Shown piece after piece: positions 10,878 to 24,159 of a DNA stretch of 64,000 nt. The position numbers were made by a program, and so were the translations under genes. The DNA lies in NCBI RefSeq assembly GCF_019925205.1, contig NC_083565.1:33322241-33386240 (forward strand), given 5' to 3'. The notes beneath the pieces are model-generated. The model did no database searches, was not told the origin of the DNA, and worked only from the letters and a program-made list of their open reading frames with translations. The stretch is from Metopolophium dirhodum. Taxonomy: Eukaryota; Arthropoda; Insecta; Hemiptera; Aphididae. Each line of letters begins with the position of its first letter. The first letter of the stretch is position 1.

Positions 10878-13800
10878 CTAATAAGTATTAAAATGTCGAA
10901 ACCTATTAATAGCTACTACTCCTGCTGAAGTATATACAAAATTCTTTGACGCTGCGCCTATGGTCCAGGAATTAGTTTCGGGGCTGTAACATTCTATAGA
11001 ATGCACAAAAAAAGTGTCGTCAACTCCACCGATGACATACAATAAACCGTTTGATGCAACTACCCCTGTATCACAAATGAAGGTGAGTTCAATATATTCA
11101 GAATAAAAAAAGTGTTACATAAAATAATTTTGAATTATTATACGACAAGTTACCTGCACGTTTTCGAGGATTATGCATGTCCGCAATAGTAGTCCAAACT
11201 CCTGTAGTTGGTCTGTATACTTCAACACTACTCAGAGTTTTGGATCCATCTTTACCACCCACAGCATACAGTGCACCGTCTAAAACACCTACTCCAACAC
11301 CTTCACGGCCTACAGACATTTTTGCGACTGGTGTCCATGTATCAAGACTAGGATGATAACATTCAACAGTGTTTAAAGCCTGTTGTGATTCATCACTTCC
11401 TCCTACCTATAAAATTGAATTGATACAAATTGTCGAGCAGCAAAAAAATCCTATAGTACAATATTATTGCATAGCGTTTTCAATGAAAGTGATTGAGCAC
11501 ATATTTATGCAAAATTGAATAAATACAATACCATTATTTTTAACTACAAAAATGTATTTATCACTTATCAAATCAAATATTAAATATGCTTGAAAATTAT
11601 TAGAAATTAAAAATAAATTTTGATAAAGTATGAATGAATCATTTTTTAATAAAATTAAGCTATATTAATGTTTAAAATAAACATCTAATAAAGTTTAATT
11701 ACTAAAATATATTTTGTATGGTCATTTTCAAACATCTTCAAACATTAACGATATTAATAACTTATAAGCAGGGCTCGGGACTTAAGCATTTGCTTATTTT
11801 TATGGATTTACTTAAAGTGTAGCAGAGTGTTATTATAGAAGTGTATGAGTGTATGATGTGTTACAACACGTTCAATTATGAAATTTGAAAGTGCTTTTTT
11901 TTACGTTCTTCAACGATTTTTCAAAAAAATGATTTCAAAAATTTTTTTTGGTTTTTTTGGTTATTTTTTATTTTTGACCAGTTTTTCTACTTTTTTTATG
12001 GTTTCTCCTGCAAAAATGTTGTTGATAGAATTAAAATTAAATGTTCAATTAAATCATTCCATGCAATAATGGCAGTAAAATTTTAATTGATTAATTAATT
12101 TTTTTTTAATTATTTGTAAAATATGTCGTATACATCCCTCGGAAAATCCATAAACATTAAACAATAATGCAAAATGTCTTGAGAGTGAAAAAGTGTAAAA
12201 ACAAATTTTTTTTTCAAATTAAATTATTTTGCTTAAATTTAAGTTTTTGAAATGCTTATTTGAGTCCGTATTATGATGTTTTTAAGTTTTTAAGCGCTTG
12301 TTTTAATGATTTTAGGTGCTATAAGTCCCGAGCCCAGCTAATAAGTAACATAATTAAGATTAATTTTTTATTTAGTTATGAATAAATCTGTTACAATAAT
12401 GAAATCGAGTTTTGATACCTTCTATATAAGGTAGGCTGGTCAATCAATGAAAATCAATCAGTCTCTGTTGAAATATTATTAAACCATTGAATTGAGATGC
12501 TATATAACCCAATATATTTTAGTATATTATATTTATTAATTATTATCAATTTTAAATTTAAATTTATCGATATATTTTATTTTATGTATATTAAACTCCT
12601 TAATTCTTTATCAGGAGAATTTTTTTATTTCAATCACAATTATTAATGTGACAAATTTATAACAAATTTAAAATTATTAAAAATAATATTAGTTTACCGC
12701 ATATAAAAGATTATTCAGGACTCCGACCCCATGGTAGGCCCTTCTAAAAGACATACTAGATATCATACGCCATTCTTGGGTATTGTTGTCAAACATTTCT
12801 GCATTATCTAATGCATCATTACTATAATTATATCCGCCGACCTAAAATGTTTTATATAATTTATTGTTCAATACTACCTACTTTTTAACAGAAGTAACGA
12901 AAAAATTAATAAATTATAATTCAAACATTATACTTACGGCATATATGAAGTTATTAATAACACCAACTCCTAAACCATCTCTTTCAACTAACATCTCAAC
13001 ACTTGTTTTCCAACAGAGTGATTCTGAAGATAAGTCAAGCACTTCGACAGTCCGAACTGGTTCATCATTGTCATCAAAACCACCCACAGCAAACACTAAA
13101 TTATCTTTCACTACTACTGCACAAGCTCTCTGACGACTTGTAATCATTTCTGGACCATAATTCCATTGGTACGTTTTTGGGTCATACCATTTTGTACGAT
13201 TTCTCAAATCAATATCAATTCCACCAATAGCTAATAAAACCTGTTATATTTAAATTAATAAAGAAATTGGAAAAATAAATAAATTATAACAGAATTATAC
13301 TTTATCCCCATTTCTAGGTTTATTCCGGATGTTTTGTTGAATATTAAGCTCTTCTGACTTGAGTGTATGGAATTGTAATGCCTCACTTACGTAATCTGTA
13401 CCTTAATAAATTATAAATATATAAAAATGTATTTAAAAATATAATTTAATTCACAGTAAAAGCATATTTAAAGAAAAAATTTACATTTTAAACAATTTCT
13501 AATAAGAGGTTCCTCAACTACTTTTTTTAATATGTAATCCTTCGATGTTAATGGTAAACGAACGTGTTCCATTAATTGGGGTAAAATACATTTTCTTGAA
13601 CCTGAATCATATTTTACCCAACGAATAACACTTTCAAATACCTAAAAAAGTAATTACACATTATTATAAATTAAGAAGACTACATATAAGAAGGTTACGG
13701 AGTTTTTCTTTCCCCAATACTAAAATATAACAATTATCAATTTTAGATTGCCTACTTTTTCTTCAGATGGAACTATAATTGTATCACTGGAGATTAATTT

Positions 13801-14581
13801 AAGCACTTGTTCCGATGATAAAGATAGGAATTCGTCACCACTAACAACTTCTCTAAGAATCAAAATATAACAACAATAAATATCATGTCCTTATAAAATC
13901 ATATTAATAAATAATATTTCGTACGAAAAGTGTTGTTGAATATATAATTCTGAATTTGTTAATAATTTTGTACAGCTATATTTATCAGCTATTGCGTTTA
14001 TACCAATGCAGTTTGTAGGGCAGAGTTGTGACTTTAAAAAATCACAACATGCCTCTTTTACTTCTTGTAACTGCAAGAGATTTGCAGATGGTAACAAAAC
14101 CTTGAGAAATAAACGATAAACAATTTGAATGATTTTGTTCTATATAATTAAATCCAATTTTATCTATTATTACCTGAACGTTATCTTCAGTGACCACGAT
14201 TTTTCCCGAATAAATAAAGTTTACCAATATTTGTAAAGCGGTTGAATCTATTTCTCTCATTACAACAACATCATGATTCCGTTCTGAAAATTTTGTGAAC
14301 ATGGCATAGAAATATGGACTAGCTGATGCTAAAACCACTTTATGTGCAATTATTATTTTGTTATCGTCTGTTTCTAGTTTAATATCACAAAATATCTCAT
14401 CTCTAAAAACAAAAAAATGTTTACTTTTATTTATCCATCTGGCAGTTACACGTCTTACAACATACTTGCGTAATGTTTGTAACACTTCATATGTCTCTGA
14501 GTGAGACGATTTTTCATACTCGTATTTTGCATTTTTTTCAGATACTCTGGATTCTATTTTTTGTCTTTTATTATTTTGCAT
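10878..14581 (-). CDS. KLHL-type BTB-BACK-Kelch protein copy B (complete)
   Basis: Ten exons: 14581-14466, 14402-14174, 14100-13925, 13852-13756, 13641-13485, 13401-13301, 13240-12938, 12841-12698, 11406-11154 and 11065-10878. They give 587 residues with consistent phases and no internal stop. The BTB domain starts near residue 40 (DIKLETDD, HKVVLASASPYFYAMF), BACK spans roughly 155-260 (VFESVIRWVKYDSG) and about six Kelch repeats run from residue 293 to the end. Most donors are GTAAGT-like; two are weaker (GTACGA after exon 3, GTATAA after exon 6) and both recur in the sister copies. Role by family: cytoplasmic substrate adaptor of a Cullin-3 ubiquitin ligase, or actin-binding. No signal peptide is visible. 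This is the only fully intact copy in the window. Confidence 0.93.
11769..12337 (+). mobile_element. hAT-type non-autonomous element in intron 8 of copy B
   Basis: Begins CAGGGCTCGGGACTTAAG and ends TAAGTCCCGAGCCCAG, near-perfect inverted termini. The flanks are CTTATAAG (11761-11768) and CTAATAAG (12338-12345), an 8-bp target duplication with one mismatch, as expected for hAT. The 569-bp interior is AT-rich and non-coding. A related fragment occurs at 39066-39240. Removing it restores an intron of about 715 bp, the size seen in copies A and E. Confidence 0.8.
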
Positions 14582-15049
14582 TGTAATTTTTATAAGAAGA
14601 CCGGGATTTGAAGTTCTTAACTAAAAACAGTGCATATTAAAATCAATTATAAATATCGATAAAAACCGATAATAATATTCTATGAAATCAAAAGTCATAT
14701 GAAAAACAGAGTTTTAGTTCGAAATTCAACAGTTACCACCAAGTCAATAATATTGATTATTGGTAATTTTGTTTTCTTTTATATTTCACGTATTGCTAGC
14801 TCGTGGTGAGAAATCTTAATTAAAACAATAAAAACTTAAAACGTATAAATCTAAAAAATAAAAATTATGTTTAAAAGTTAATTCCATTCAAAAAGATAAA
14901 ACAGTTAATTTTCAATCATATAAAAATCTTAAAATAATGAAATCAATACATTATTTAAATTTAAACCAGAAAAATCTAAGTTCAATGAGAAAAATAGGAT
15001 TGAAAATTAATTAAATAATTAAAGAATAATAGAATTCTAAGGGTATTAT
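14582..15049. promoter_or_regulatory. 5' flank of copy B, conserved with copy D
   Basis: The first ~150 bp upstream of the start (GGGATTTGAA, ACTAAAAACAGT, ATCAATTATAAATATCGATA) are conserved upstream of copy D and partly copy C. They are probably 5' UTR and promoter carried along in the duplications. No TATA box or initiator can be assigned with confidence. Confidence 0.4.
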
Positions 15050-15670
15050 GGAAGACATTTTGTACATCAATACTAACGTAATATGTTTTGAGGTGGTTTG
15101 TATCATATATTGTATGACTAGTGAAATATTGTTAAATTCAATATAGGTACATACCTTGTAATATTTGTTTATCTTTATATTAAGTAGGTAGTTAACTTAA
15201 AATCAAAAAAAATATTAAATTTAATCTGATTATTCCAGACTCTAATATAATAAATGTATTGCAACCAAACATAAAAACTATAATTTTATTCAATATAATA
15301 CAACACGTAAGCAATTTTATGTTGAATCTCACTTACGCCCGTATTAGTACTAAGAGTTTAAGCGATTGAAAAGAAAAGTGATACAATTTGTGTGCTAAAA
15401 ATGTGTTTACGTGTTACGTTTATGCTAGGTACAATTTATTGACCTGCATACGTCATACATAGGTACACATTGCAATTTCTAGCTTACAAAACGATATACA
15501 GAGTGATTCACAAGTCATTATGTTCTCCATTTTGTAATTTAATAAATAATTTTTTCAATTTCTGATTTTTTAAATGTTTATATATACTTATAAATACAAT
15601 ATTTTTAAATTCATTAGATTATTATAATTGTACTTCTGAAAGTTAAGTGTCTTGTGGCATTACACACATA
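15050..15670 (+). repeat. Duplicated non-coding segment, copy 1
   Basis: Matches 30430-31070 along its length, and its second half matches 16200-17380. Shared stretches include AATATGTTTTGAGGT, ACGTCATACATA, ACACATTGCAATT and CATTAGATTATTA. All lie upstream of the minus-strand Kelch copies B and C, so they are part of a segmental duplication unit. Confidence 0.65.
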
Positions 15671-16456
15671 TTATAAACATCTACGTACAGGCGTAAGCTT
15701 AAAATGATACGGTTATACTATAATTACGAATTATACTGTTATTGTTAATAGCCTATAGGCTATGGAGTATATTACACTACGAAATATTAATTAAAGATAT
15801 TAAAATATTTGTACCATGTCCCTTTAAAAAATCAAAAGCCGTTAAACGTTTATTAGAATTTTTGGCCTCACAATCCGTCACATACGTTTATACATTGAGT
15901 AGGACCTTTATGTATCTAATGCCATAATATTGTAATTGAGAAATACCTAATTACATGTGTGCTGTCATAGTTATAGAAGAACGCAATCTGCGTCAGAGCG
16001 CATACAACGAGATAGCACAATGCATTTTTTGACAAATTGTGTGCACATGACACATATTATATTTTGTTGATAATAATAAAAAAAAATGATCGGCATTTAA
16101 TAATTTACTGTAAGCAAGAACTTTAAACATCAAGTTATTTTTTTTTTTATAACGATGGAAAAATACGCCTAGCTGTATTGAACCTAAATGAACGATACTG
16201 ATTTAACTTACAACTCAGTTTGTGTGCTAAAAAATGTGTGTACGTTTTCTCACATAATATCAAATTTATAAATACCTACATACGTCATACATACACATTG
16301 CAATTCCTAGCTTACACAACGATATAGAATATACAAAGGGATTCACAAATCATTATGTTCTCAATTTTTTGATTTAATAAAAAATGTATTTAAATTCTGA
16401 TTTACAAAATGTTTAAATATACTATTATAAATATCAAATTTTCAAATTCATTAGAT

Positions 16457-17317
16457 CAGCGGTTCCCAACCTTTTTAGTCGGCGGTGCCCTTTTGTTGTT
16501 CCAAATTTAGTTAGGTGCCCCTCTGTGAATATTATGAAAAACATGATAAAAATGAACACTTGTTTTCATTGTTGACCGATTTAAATAATTTTATTGTACA
16601 TATTAAAAACAAATTACAATATTATGGTTGAAAATAAAGAAAAAAAATACTGCTTTAAAAGTTAAAAATTAATGAGAGTTTTGTGTCTGCTTATTTTTTG
16701 AAAGTTTGGCAATATCTGGTTCAATTTTTGACAGTTGGATACGAAGGTCAGGAGAAGTAGGACTATTATCATTAACTCCGTTTTCGTTGGTTATGCTTTC
16801 TTCTATATTAGAACAAGATGACTCCGTAGCAGGCGTCTTATTAATAGACCCACTTTTCAACCAACTGTCCATGTTTAAAACAAAAACAAACGTATGTACA
16901 GAAAAAAATAGTTTACGAAAATACGTGTTAACGCGTAAAATGTCGATCACAGACTGAAAGTAAATGCTCAACTGGTTTGGTATAATAATAATTCCGAAAA
17001 TATACGAGTGATACAATTCAATTTAATGAACGTCGGAAATTCGAAGAAGTCGTGCGTGTATATTGTATATAATGTTATCTGAATTTACCGATTCGATAGC
17101 ACCGATTAGAAACACTGTATTAAATATATCGAGTGTACTAAGTAATTTCATACGTAAAACATTTTTTTTTTAACTACAATAAATTGTAAATATTTTTTAT
17201 ATTATATTATATCATATTTAATATTTTTTTTCACTCTTTCACTCTCGAGCCGCGGTGCCCCTGAAATAAGCTGGCGGTGCCCTTTGGGCACCGCGGTGCA
17301 CAGGTTGGGAACCGCTG
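16457..17317 (-). mobile_element. hAT element (861 bp) with perfect 8-bp target duplication
   Basis: Termini CAGCGGTTCCCAACCT and AGGTTGGGAACCGCTG are perfect inverted repeats of a type common in hAT elements. The 8-bp duplication CATTAGAT flanks it at 16449-16456 and 17318-17325. Inside, a short minus-strand frame encodes the N-terminus of a hAT transposase, and the rest of the gene is deleted. The uninterrupted related segments at 15640 and 31010 show the empty site. Confidence 0.93.
16669..16872 (-). pseudogene. hAT transposase N-terminal remnant
   Basis: A 67-residue frame starting MDSWLKSGSINKTPATESS, the usual start of ZBED/SCAND3-like hAT transposases (a short basic N-terminus before the BED zinc finger). 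It stops before any zinc finger or DDE domain. It is an internal-deletion remnant, unlikely to be functional. Confidence 0.6.
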
Positions 17318-17689
17318 CATTAGATAATTAATCGTATTTCTGAAAGTTAAGAGCCATGTGGCGTTACACATTTATTTAAAATAAAAAAACCCCCTTTTAT
17401 TGTATAATTATCAAGTGTATATTTTTTGTAAATGTTGATGTACCTAATTCAAAATTAAAACGAGTAATTACTCAGCTACCAAAATGTCAATATTAAGGAT
17501 AATAGTCGTTGAAATTGGTTTTACAATATCATACAATTTGTATAATATTGGCTATATTAGTGTTGTTCATGATACATAAAAAAACCTTATAAATGTGTAA
17601 AGATATCAACTAATATTGAGTTTGATATACACTATAACAGTACATAATATATACCAAAGAATCATAATTTAAAAAAAAAATCAGGTAAG

Positions 17690-18195
17690 TGGATGTCGCT
17701 CTGCTGTAAAGTAGGATAAGAGTGGGTCAATGTATAATGGATTAATTGAACTTGAATTAAATAATATAATATCATTGTATAAGAGAAACGTTTCTGAGAG
17801 GAGACGGTGTGTCAGTCTGGATTTTTTTATATTGTTATCATTAATTATTATAGCCTGTTAGTTAAATTACTATTATAATATTATTATTATTTTTTATTCG
17901 TTGCTCTGGCGATAAACAAAGCGTTAGAAATTAAAATCCAATTTTTAGCGGGTTTTCGTAATTTGTCGGTAGTTTTTCCTTTGGCATTAAATAACTATTA
18001 TGAAAATCGAAAAATTACCTCTTTAAAGTACCATATTGATCCAATTTGCTAAATGTTAAGGTACTATATTATGACTCCTTCTGGTAGAAATTGTGTATAC
18101 AGGATATAAAAAAAAAATTTTAAAAAATTTAAAAATAAAAATAATATACACCATTGTAAAACTACTAGCTTCCTCGCTTAGCTCAGAATCTAAAA
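17690..18195 (+). repeat. Family alpha repeat copy
   Basis: Starts with the family's end sequence GTAAGTGGATGTCGCTCTGC and ends with CTTAGCTCAGAATCTAAAA. It is thus a short, nearly complete copy. Its middle (GGTAGTTTTTCCTTTGGCAT) also occurs near 27530. Confidence 0.7.
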
Positions 18196-19794
18196 TATAA
18201 TAACCTATCAAGGGTAAAATATTTTTAATTAGTGGAATTTTAGAATGTGACGTGTTGACATAAAGAATAAAATATGAATAATATGACTTATTTTATTGAT
18301 TCCTCTTCACCGAGTTTCATCAAAATATCTGTTATAGTTTATGGTATTCATAAATTATAATATATTATATTCCAATACCAATAAAATAATAAATCGCTTT
18401 AAATGTGTGGTATGATAGGTAGAATCTAATTAAATTATCGAATCTGTAAAATATGTTCAGTTGTAATTAATTCAAATATTTATTAATTGAAAAAAATAAT
18501 TATTTATTGCCTTTATGGCTATGTGAATTATTTTTAACTGAAATTGATCCGAAATTAGTTTACTTGTTAAGAAGATTCAAACTAAAATTGTACCTACAAC
18601 CTACCTATAGTTAAGTACTAAGACAATATATGTATATTAATATATCCACTAACAAAGTAGTAATTGGTACCCACTATATAGTAATAATAATTAAGGTTGA
18701 TGTCCGTCTATTTGAGCAACTGAGCCGATAAGACAAAAGTTTATGCAATTATTATGCTTACAGCCGCAATTATCGCATAATATAATTCAAACGATAGTCA
18801 GTAATAACTAATAAGATTAATCCGTTGATTAGCGCACAATGAAATAACAATTATAAACGTGACGATTGGCGCTCATCCATACAATAAATAATATAATTTA
18901 ATTAAACGCAGCGTTTCGTGAGCGCGAGTATAATATTAATATCGTAAAAAGAGAGCGATTATTATCGCCCAAAAAATACAGTACCTGAAATATAGTTCGA
19001 TTTGTGCCGACGAGACGGTTGGGTGACATTCAGCGTTATACTAATTAATTATTAATGACCAAATAATAAAATGTAATTTAACAAACACAATTAATATCAG
19101 TATAAAATATAGTTCAACAAAGACAAATAGCGTATTATGATTGGCCGGCAACGGCCGTTAACTTTGGACCATATATTTATTATGGCGAAGCGTACATGTT
19201 AGATAGATATAATTAATAACACGCTGTACATAATATTACAATGGCAATCGTGTTGTAATAATAAACCACAAAATTATAATATGTACAATTATAGTATACA
19301 GGTTAACATTTTATATTTCATGAAATGTTCAAACACTAGTTTAAACGACGGGTAAGCCATAACGTAAAATTGTATTGTTATTATTGTGCAAGCAATGCTT
19401 ACTAAGCATGGCACATATTGGTCGAAAAAAAAAATTTTAAATCAATAATGTCATTTGTTCAATTACCCACTAATTTCGTTACTAGAGCGCACATACTATA
19501 AAAGAAGATACTCTAGGCGACTTTTTTTTTAATCATCCTTAATCTAGACCTGCTTGTTTGTGATATAGGTATTTGCTGCAATTAGTGCAATATAATATAC
19601 ATGCGAATTTTCACTCCACTCAAAACTGCAGTAGCGGGGACTTGTTACAGTTTATCCGTTAAAGAGTAATTAATATATAGGCCTTTACTAGGTATATTTT
19701 ATCCTTTGCACTTTGATGCCAATCGAGTATAAACGTACTTGTTCGATCGAGTCGAAGTAAATTTTCGAATGTGTAAAATATACTCAATAGGTAG
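18196..19794. other. Intergenic, partly duplicated
   Basis: 18385-18600 matches 31855-31930 continued at 33305-33420, i.e. the empty site of the Kolobok-like element. 19520-19610 matches 31240-31320. No gene is seen. Confidence 0.5.
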
Positions 19795-20330
19795 CAGGGC
19801 TTGCATTTGGAAAAAAAATTCCGTTATGTTATTTACAATTAAAACGTCATCCGAGATTTTCGTTTTTCGTTATAGAGAATTAAAACGTTACACAAGTTTT
19901 GCGTTCATCGTTATTTAAAATAGTGTTAATACCTATTAAAATTAAAAACAATAACTAATGCAGGTAGTTATTTCCGGATACGGAATATAATATAATCAAT
20001 TCTTAGTTTTTTGCATGAAATAAATGTTTCTACGAAACCAATAGACCTTTTAAATAAATAAATTTTAAAATATTTCGTTCCGAGTTATTTTTCGGTCAAT
20101 GGTATTCTATAAATTACGTTTTGCTTCATTTTTCGTTTAATGATATTCTATAAATTACGTTTTGCGTTATTTTTCATTTAATGACATACAATATATTTTG
20201 TTAATCGTTTTGTTTTGTTTTGCGGTATTTAATTATTTTTGATTATCGCTTTTCGTTATAATTACGTTTACAATTAATTTCAATCGTTTTTAGTCAAATA
20301 TAAACGTTATAATCATTTCAATAAAATGTT
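19795..20330 (-). repeat. hAT-like element copy (inverted partner of 5222-5620)
   Basis: Starts CAGGGCTTGCA and runs in reverse relative to the copy at 5222, sharing for example TTGGTTTCGTAGAAACATTT in the reverse sense. The far ~30 bp terminal segment is missing near 20330. No coding region. Confidence 0.6.
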
Positions 20331-20404
20331 AATACCTACTCATACCTGTAAAATATGTAAATGTAAATGGGTACTTACTTAATTGAAACAGATCCACGGT
20401 GTTG

Positions 20405-20490
20405 CAGTTGAACTAAAAAATAAAATTATGTTAACACGGGGTCCTGTGTAGGCTTTTTAGCTACACCACTATCGTGGGTCTTCTTTTTTG
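20405..20490 (-). repeat. Dispersed repeat, inverted partner of 2640-2735
   Basis: Contains ATGTTAACACGGGGTCCTGT and CACTATCGTGGGTC, the reverse complement of the copy near the window start. Confidence 0.6.
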
Positions 20491-21129
20491 TGCATCCTAT
20501 GAAAATAGCAGTGTGTACCTTAGTGCAAAGCGAACATTTGGCGTGACTATGACGGTCTTTAGAGTACTCGTTCGTGAGGTGGTTATCAGGACAATTGTTT
20601 TTTTGCGTTATATATGTGTTTCACTGAGTGTCCCACCTCAATCAAATCACTAAAAATGTCATAACTTAAGATGAAAAAGTGTAGGTTTCTGATAACAACC
20701 CCGTTAGTGCGAAGGTGACGGATAGTGTATGAATGTATATTTATGTTGTCTGTATACTTAAAAACCATAAATTAAATAAATGTATATAATTCATGTTAAG
20801 TTATTTACATTTACATTATACATTTACACCATTCATTCATAAGTGATAGAAATTCAAATGTTTAGACATTGCAGGATGATCAAATATATACACAATTTTT
20901 TATAAGCTATTTTAAGTTATGTTAAGTGATTATTGTATTCGCGTAGTATAGAGCTCATACGACAAGTGTTCCGTAATCGTTATAGTTATTACTTATTACT
21001 TATTAGTTATTAGTAAAACGCAATCTTAAAAATAAAACACAGCGTATTTTCTTCTAATACACAGAAATATAGTAAAATTCTATTGATATTTATGTGTACA
21101 TGGAGTATGAGTATTTTAAGATGTACTTA
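20491..21129. other. No supported gene
   Basis: A 60-codon frame (20586-20768) has no recognisable features. The sequence is otherwise AT-rich. Confidence 0.35.
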
Positions 21130-22079
21130 CCGTAAACTGGGTGATTCCGGACCCTTTTTCGTGTTTTTTTTTTTAAATTATGATTGAATAATAAAGTAAA
21201 AATTAATAACTAACATCTACACATTTTCAACCACTTTATATGATCGTTAAATTACAATTGGACTTCATAAACAAACTTGAAAAAAAAAAAAATTATCGGA
21301 TGTCAACCTAATAAAACAGTTGACTTTGGACACAATCCTATTTTCACCTACAATTGTTTTAGTATTTGTTGACTTCGGACAATATAGATATTTTTTTGAA
21401 AAAAGTTACAAATTGAGATAAAAAAAAAACACAAACATTTATCGCAATTACAACATACTTTATTTAAAATTCTAAAAAATAATTCTTTACTTTTCTATCG
21501 AAATGTGAACTTAAAATGTATTTACATATTACTTTTCTGAATTTTCTTGTTTTCTTGTCATTATTTTTATATCTGACAGCATCAATTATATATTTAATTT
21601 CATTACGATTATAATTCTTATACGAACGACCTCCTACATTTTTGACATATGACCCGGGCTTAGTAAATGTGTTGTCCGAAGCCACCTACAGTTTTTAATG
21701 GTTAATACGATTTAACACTACAGTAGTCAGTAAGAGATTAAATAACTTAAAAATGTCCACATATAACAATAAATTAAAACAGATCAGTTGACGTAATCAG
21801 TAGATTACCGAAAACTGCAATAAAACATGTTCATTAGTTGTTGTGCTACAGTTGTTTTGTTATATAATTTAAAATTTAAATATTTTGTATTTACGTCCAT
21901 AACATGTGGTGTAAAAACATTTCGTAATAAATAAATATTATTTTATATGAAGGTTATAATAGATATTAACGTGGATACCAGTTTTCAATTTGTATTATAT
22001 TATTAAATGTGTATTATAAAATTATAAAATAACTACAAAAACATGGTATACTATTGTCCGAAGTCACCCAATTTTACGG
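21130..22079 (-). mobile_element. Candidate pogo-like DNA transposon
   Basis: Near-matching inverted ends CCGTAAACTGGGTGATTCCG (left) and GTCACCCAATTTTACGG (right) bound about 950 bp. An internal minus-strand frame resembles a Pipsqueak-type helix-turn-helix, typical of pogo/Tigger transposases. TA flanks only the left end clearly. The DDE catalytic part is absent, so the assignment is tentative. Confidence 0.5.
21464..21685 (-). pseudogene. Pogo-type transposase N-terminal fragment (HTH psq-like)
   Basis: 73 residues containing GRSYKNYNRNEIKYIIDAVR, similar in pattern to the psq DNA-binding helix-turn-helix at the start of pogo-family transposases. It ends before a CENP-B-type HTH or DDE domain. 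It could also be one exon of a larger gene, but no continuation is seen. Confidence 0.45.
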
Positions 22080-23246
22080 TGCAAACGATTTTCAATTTAA
22101 AAATACTCAGAACTCGTTTTAAAATTAAAATATGATAAAAATCCTATGACACGGCTTAGATAATAATCTTATTTTTAAATGTATATGGTCAATCCACTCT
22201 AATTTTAAACTTTATTACGCAATTGTAAGACAATGACAACACATTTCTGTATAACGTCCTCTTAATCCACGTACAATTAATAATCATTTTATACTTATTT
22301 GTTTTATTATTGTTACTGCTAAATAAATATAAAATCTACAGGGTAATTAATTGAGAATCAGTCATGTTATTTTTAAATAGTCAAAATAATTCTTCTGAAT
22401 ATGTAGCCTTATCAAAATCAAACAAGTAGTTTTTGAGTTCACTATTTTTGTGTACACAGATCATGTCCACGATAATGAGTTTGGAAGATATGGAGCCTAT
22501 GGAGATCTTAAAATGTTAGTAATTACGAATTAATAATAATCCATAAACATTTATAATTATTTAAATAATTTTATAAGCATTTTAAGAACTAATAACTGTT
22601 AGTATTCTGAACTAAGTAGGTACCAATATTAACATACCCAAAATAATAATCCACTAAATATATCACGAATAAGGAGGGGTCTCATTTGAAGAACGGAAAT
22701 TATTATTATAAGGTAATTTATTTTACTATAAGTAATACTATAATGGTTGAATTAAATATTGACAAAAACATAGCATTTAAAATTATCATTTTTTTTATAA
22801 ATTATAATATACATACTTTAAAAATTCCAAGTATCGATAAATATTATTTTTAAATTAAAGCAAAATAACTAAAACCGTTATTCTCCGTTTAAATACCGCT
22901 GTATAATTTCAGCCAAATTTGAACTTAAAGTAGGTATCTATAAAGGAAATCGTGTTAAGGTATAAATTGTATAGAATTTTTGGTTTCAGTAAAAACAAAT
23001 TATGATAAACCTTAATTTAAATGTTCAATCCCTAGCTATGGATAATTAAAATAGAAATGAAACATACTATACATTTTTAGCTAGGTACAAATCATTATTT
23101 GCAAATGTTCGTCATAGTGACGAATATAATACGAAACCTTTTAATACAACATTCAAATAGTAAAAAATTAATTAAAAATAAATTAAAATACTAAAATACA
23201 AAATAAGAAAACGTTTAAACATTGTATCAAAAAATAATCATGGATG
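22080..23246. other. 3' flank of copy C and AT-rich spacer
   Basis: 22930-23200 resembles the downstream flanks of copies A, D and E. No coding region. Confidence 0.5.
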
Positions 23247-23904
23247 CTAACAAGTTTTAAAATGTCGTGGCATATTAATAGCTACTATTCCTCCTGAAGT
23301 ATGTGGATAATTTTTCGACGCCGTGACTATGGTCCAGGTATTGGTTTCAGGGTTGTAATATTCAGTAGAATCCACAATGTAACAGTTGTAAGATCCACCA
23401 ACGACATACAATAAACCGTCTAGTGCAACTACTCCTATATTGAAAAACAAGTAAAATTCAATATATTTAAAAAAAATGTTTCATAAAATGTTTTTTAATT
23501 ATTTAACGAGAAGCTACCTGCACGAAGTCGAGTAAAATTCATGTCCGCAATAGTAGTCCAAACTCCTGTACTTGGTCTGTATGCTTCAACACTACTCAGG
23601 CAGTTAAGTCCATCATGACCACCTACAGCATAAAGTACGCCGTTTAAAACTCCTACACCAAAACCTCTGCGACGTCCACACATTTTTGCGACTGGTGTCC
23701 ATGTATCAATGCTGGGATCATAACATTCAACAGTGTCAAAAGTCTGCAGTGATGATTGATCAAAACCTCCTGCCTACAAAATTGAATTAATTCAAATTGA
23801 AGAGTTTAAAAAAAATGATTGTGTACATATTTATGAAAAGTTGAATAAATACAATACTATAAATTATGAATAAATTTATTGCAAAAATAAAATCGAGTTT
23901 TGGT

Positions 23905-24066
23905 ACTTTTTTTTTTAACGAGAAAGTAATGAGTTACTTTTTTATTTGAAAAGTAAAGTAACTTCATTACAATTTTATTTGAGTAACGAGTAAAGTAACT
24001 TTACATTTATCTCTTAGAAACGAGTAAAGTAACTTATTACTTTTTAAAAGTAACTTACCCAACACT
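23905..24066 (+). repeat. AAGTAACTT-rich repeat with hAT-like end
   Basis: Low-complexity tract of AGTAACTT/AAGTTACT units ending in CCCAACACTG, a possible hAT terminus. The other end is not identifiable. It sits in intron 8 of copy C. Confidence 0.4.
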
Positions 24067-24159
24067 GGACTACCTCCTATATAGGTAGGTTTGACAATCA
24101 ATGAAAATGAATCAGCCCATGATGAAATTATTGAATCATTGAATTCAGAAGGTATTTAA

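Larger units (their letters stand above)
16200..17380 (+). repeat. Duplicated non-coding segment, copy 2 (interrupted by hAT)
   Basis: Same segment as 15335-15670 and 30710-31070, split after ATTCATTAGAT by the hAT element at 16457-17317 and resuming after its target duplication. Its presence next to copy 1 implies a local tandem duplication. Confidence 0.65.
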
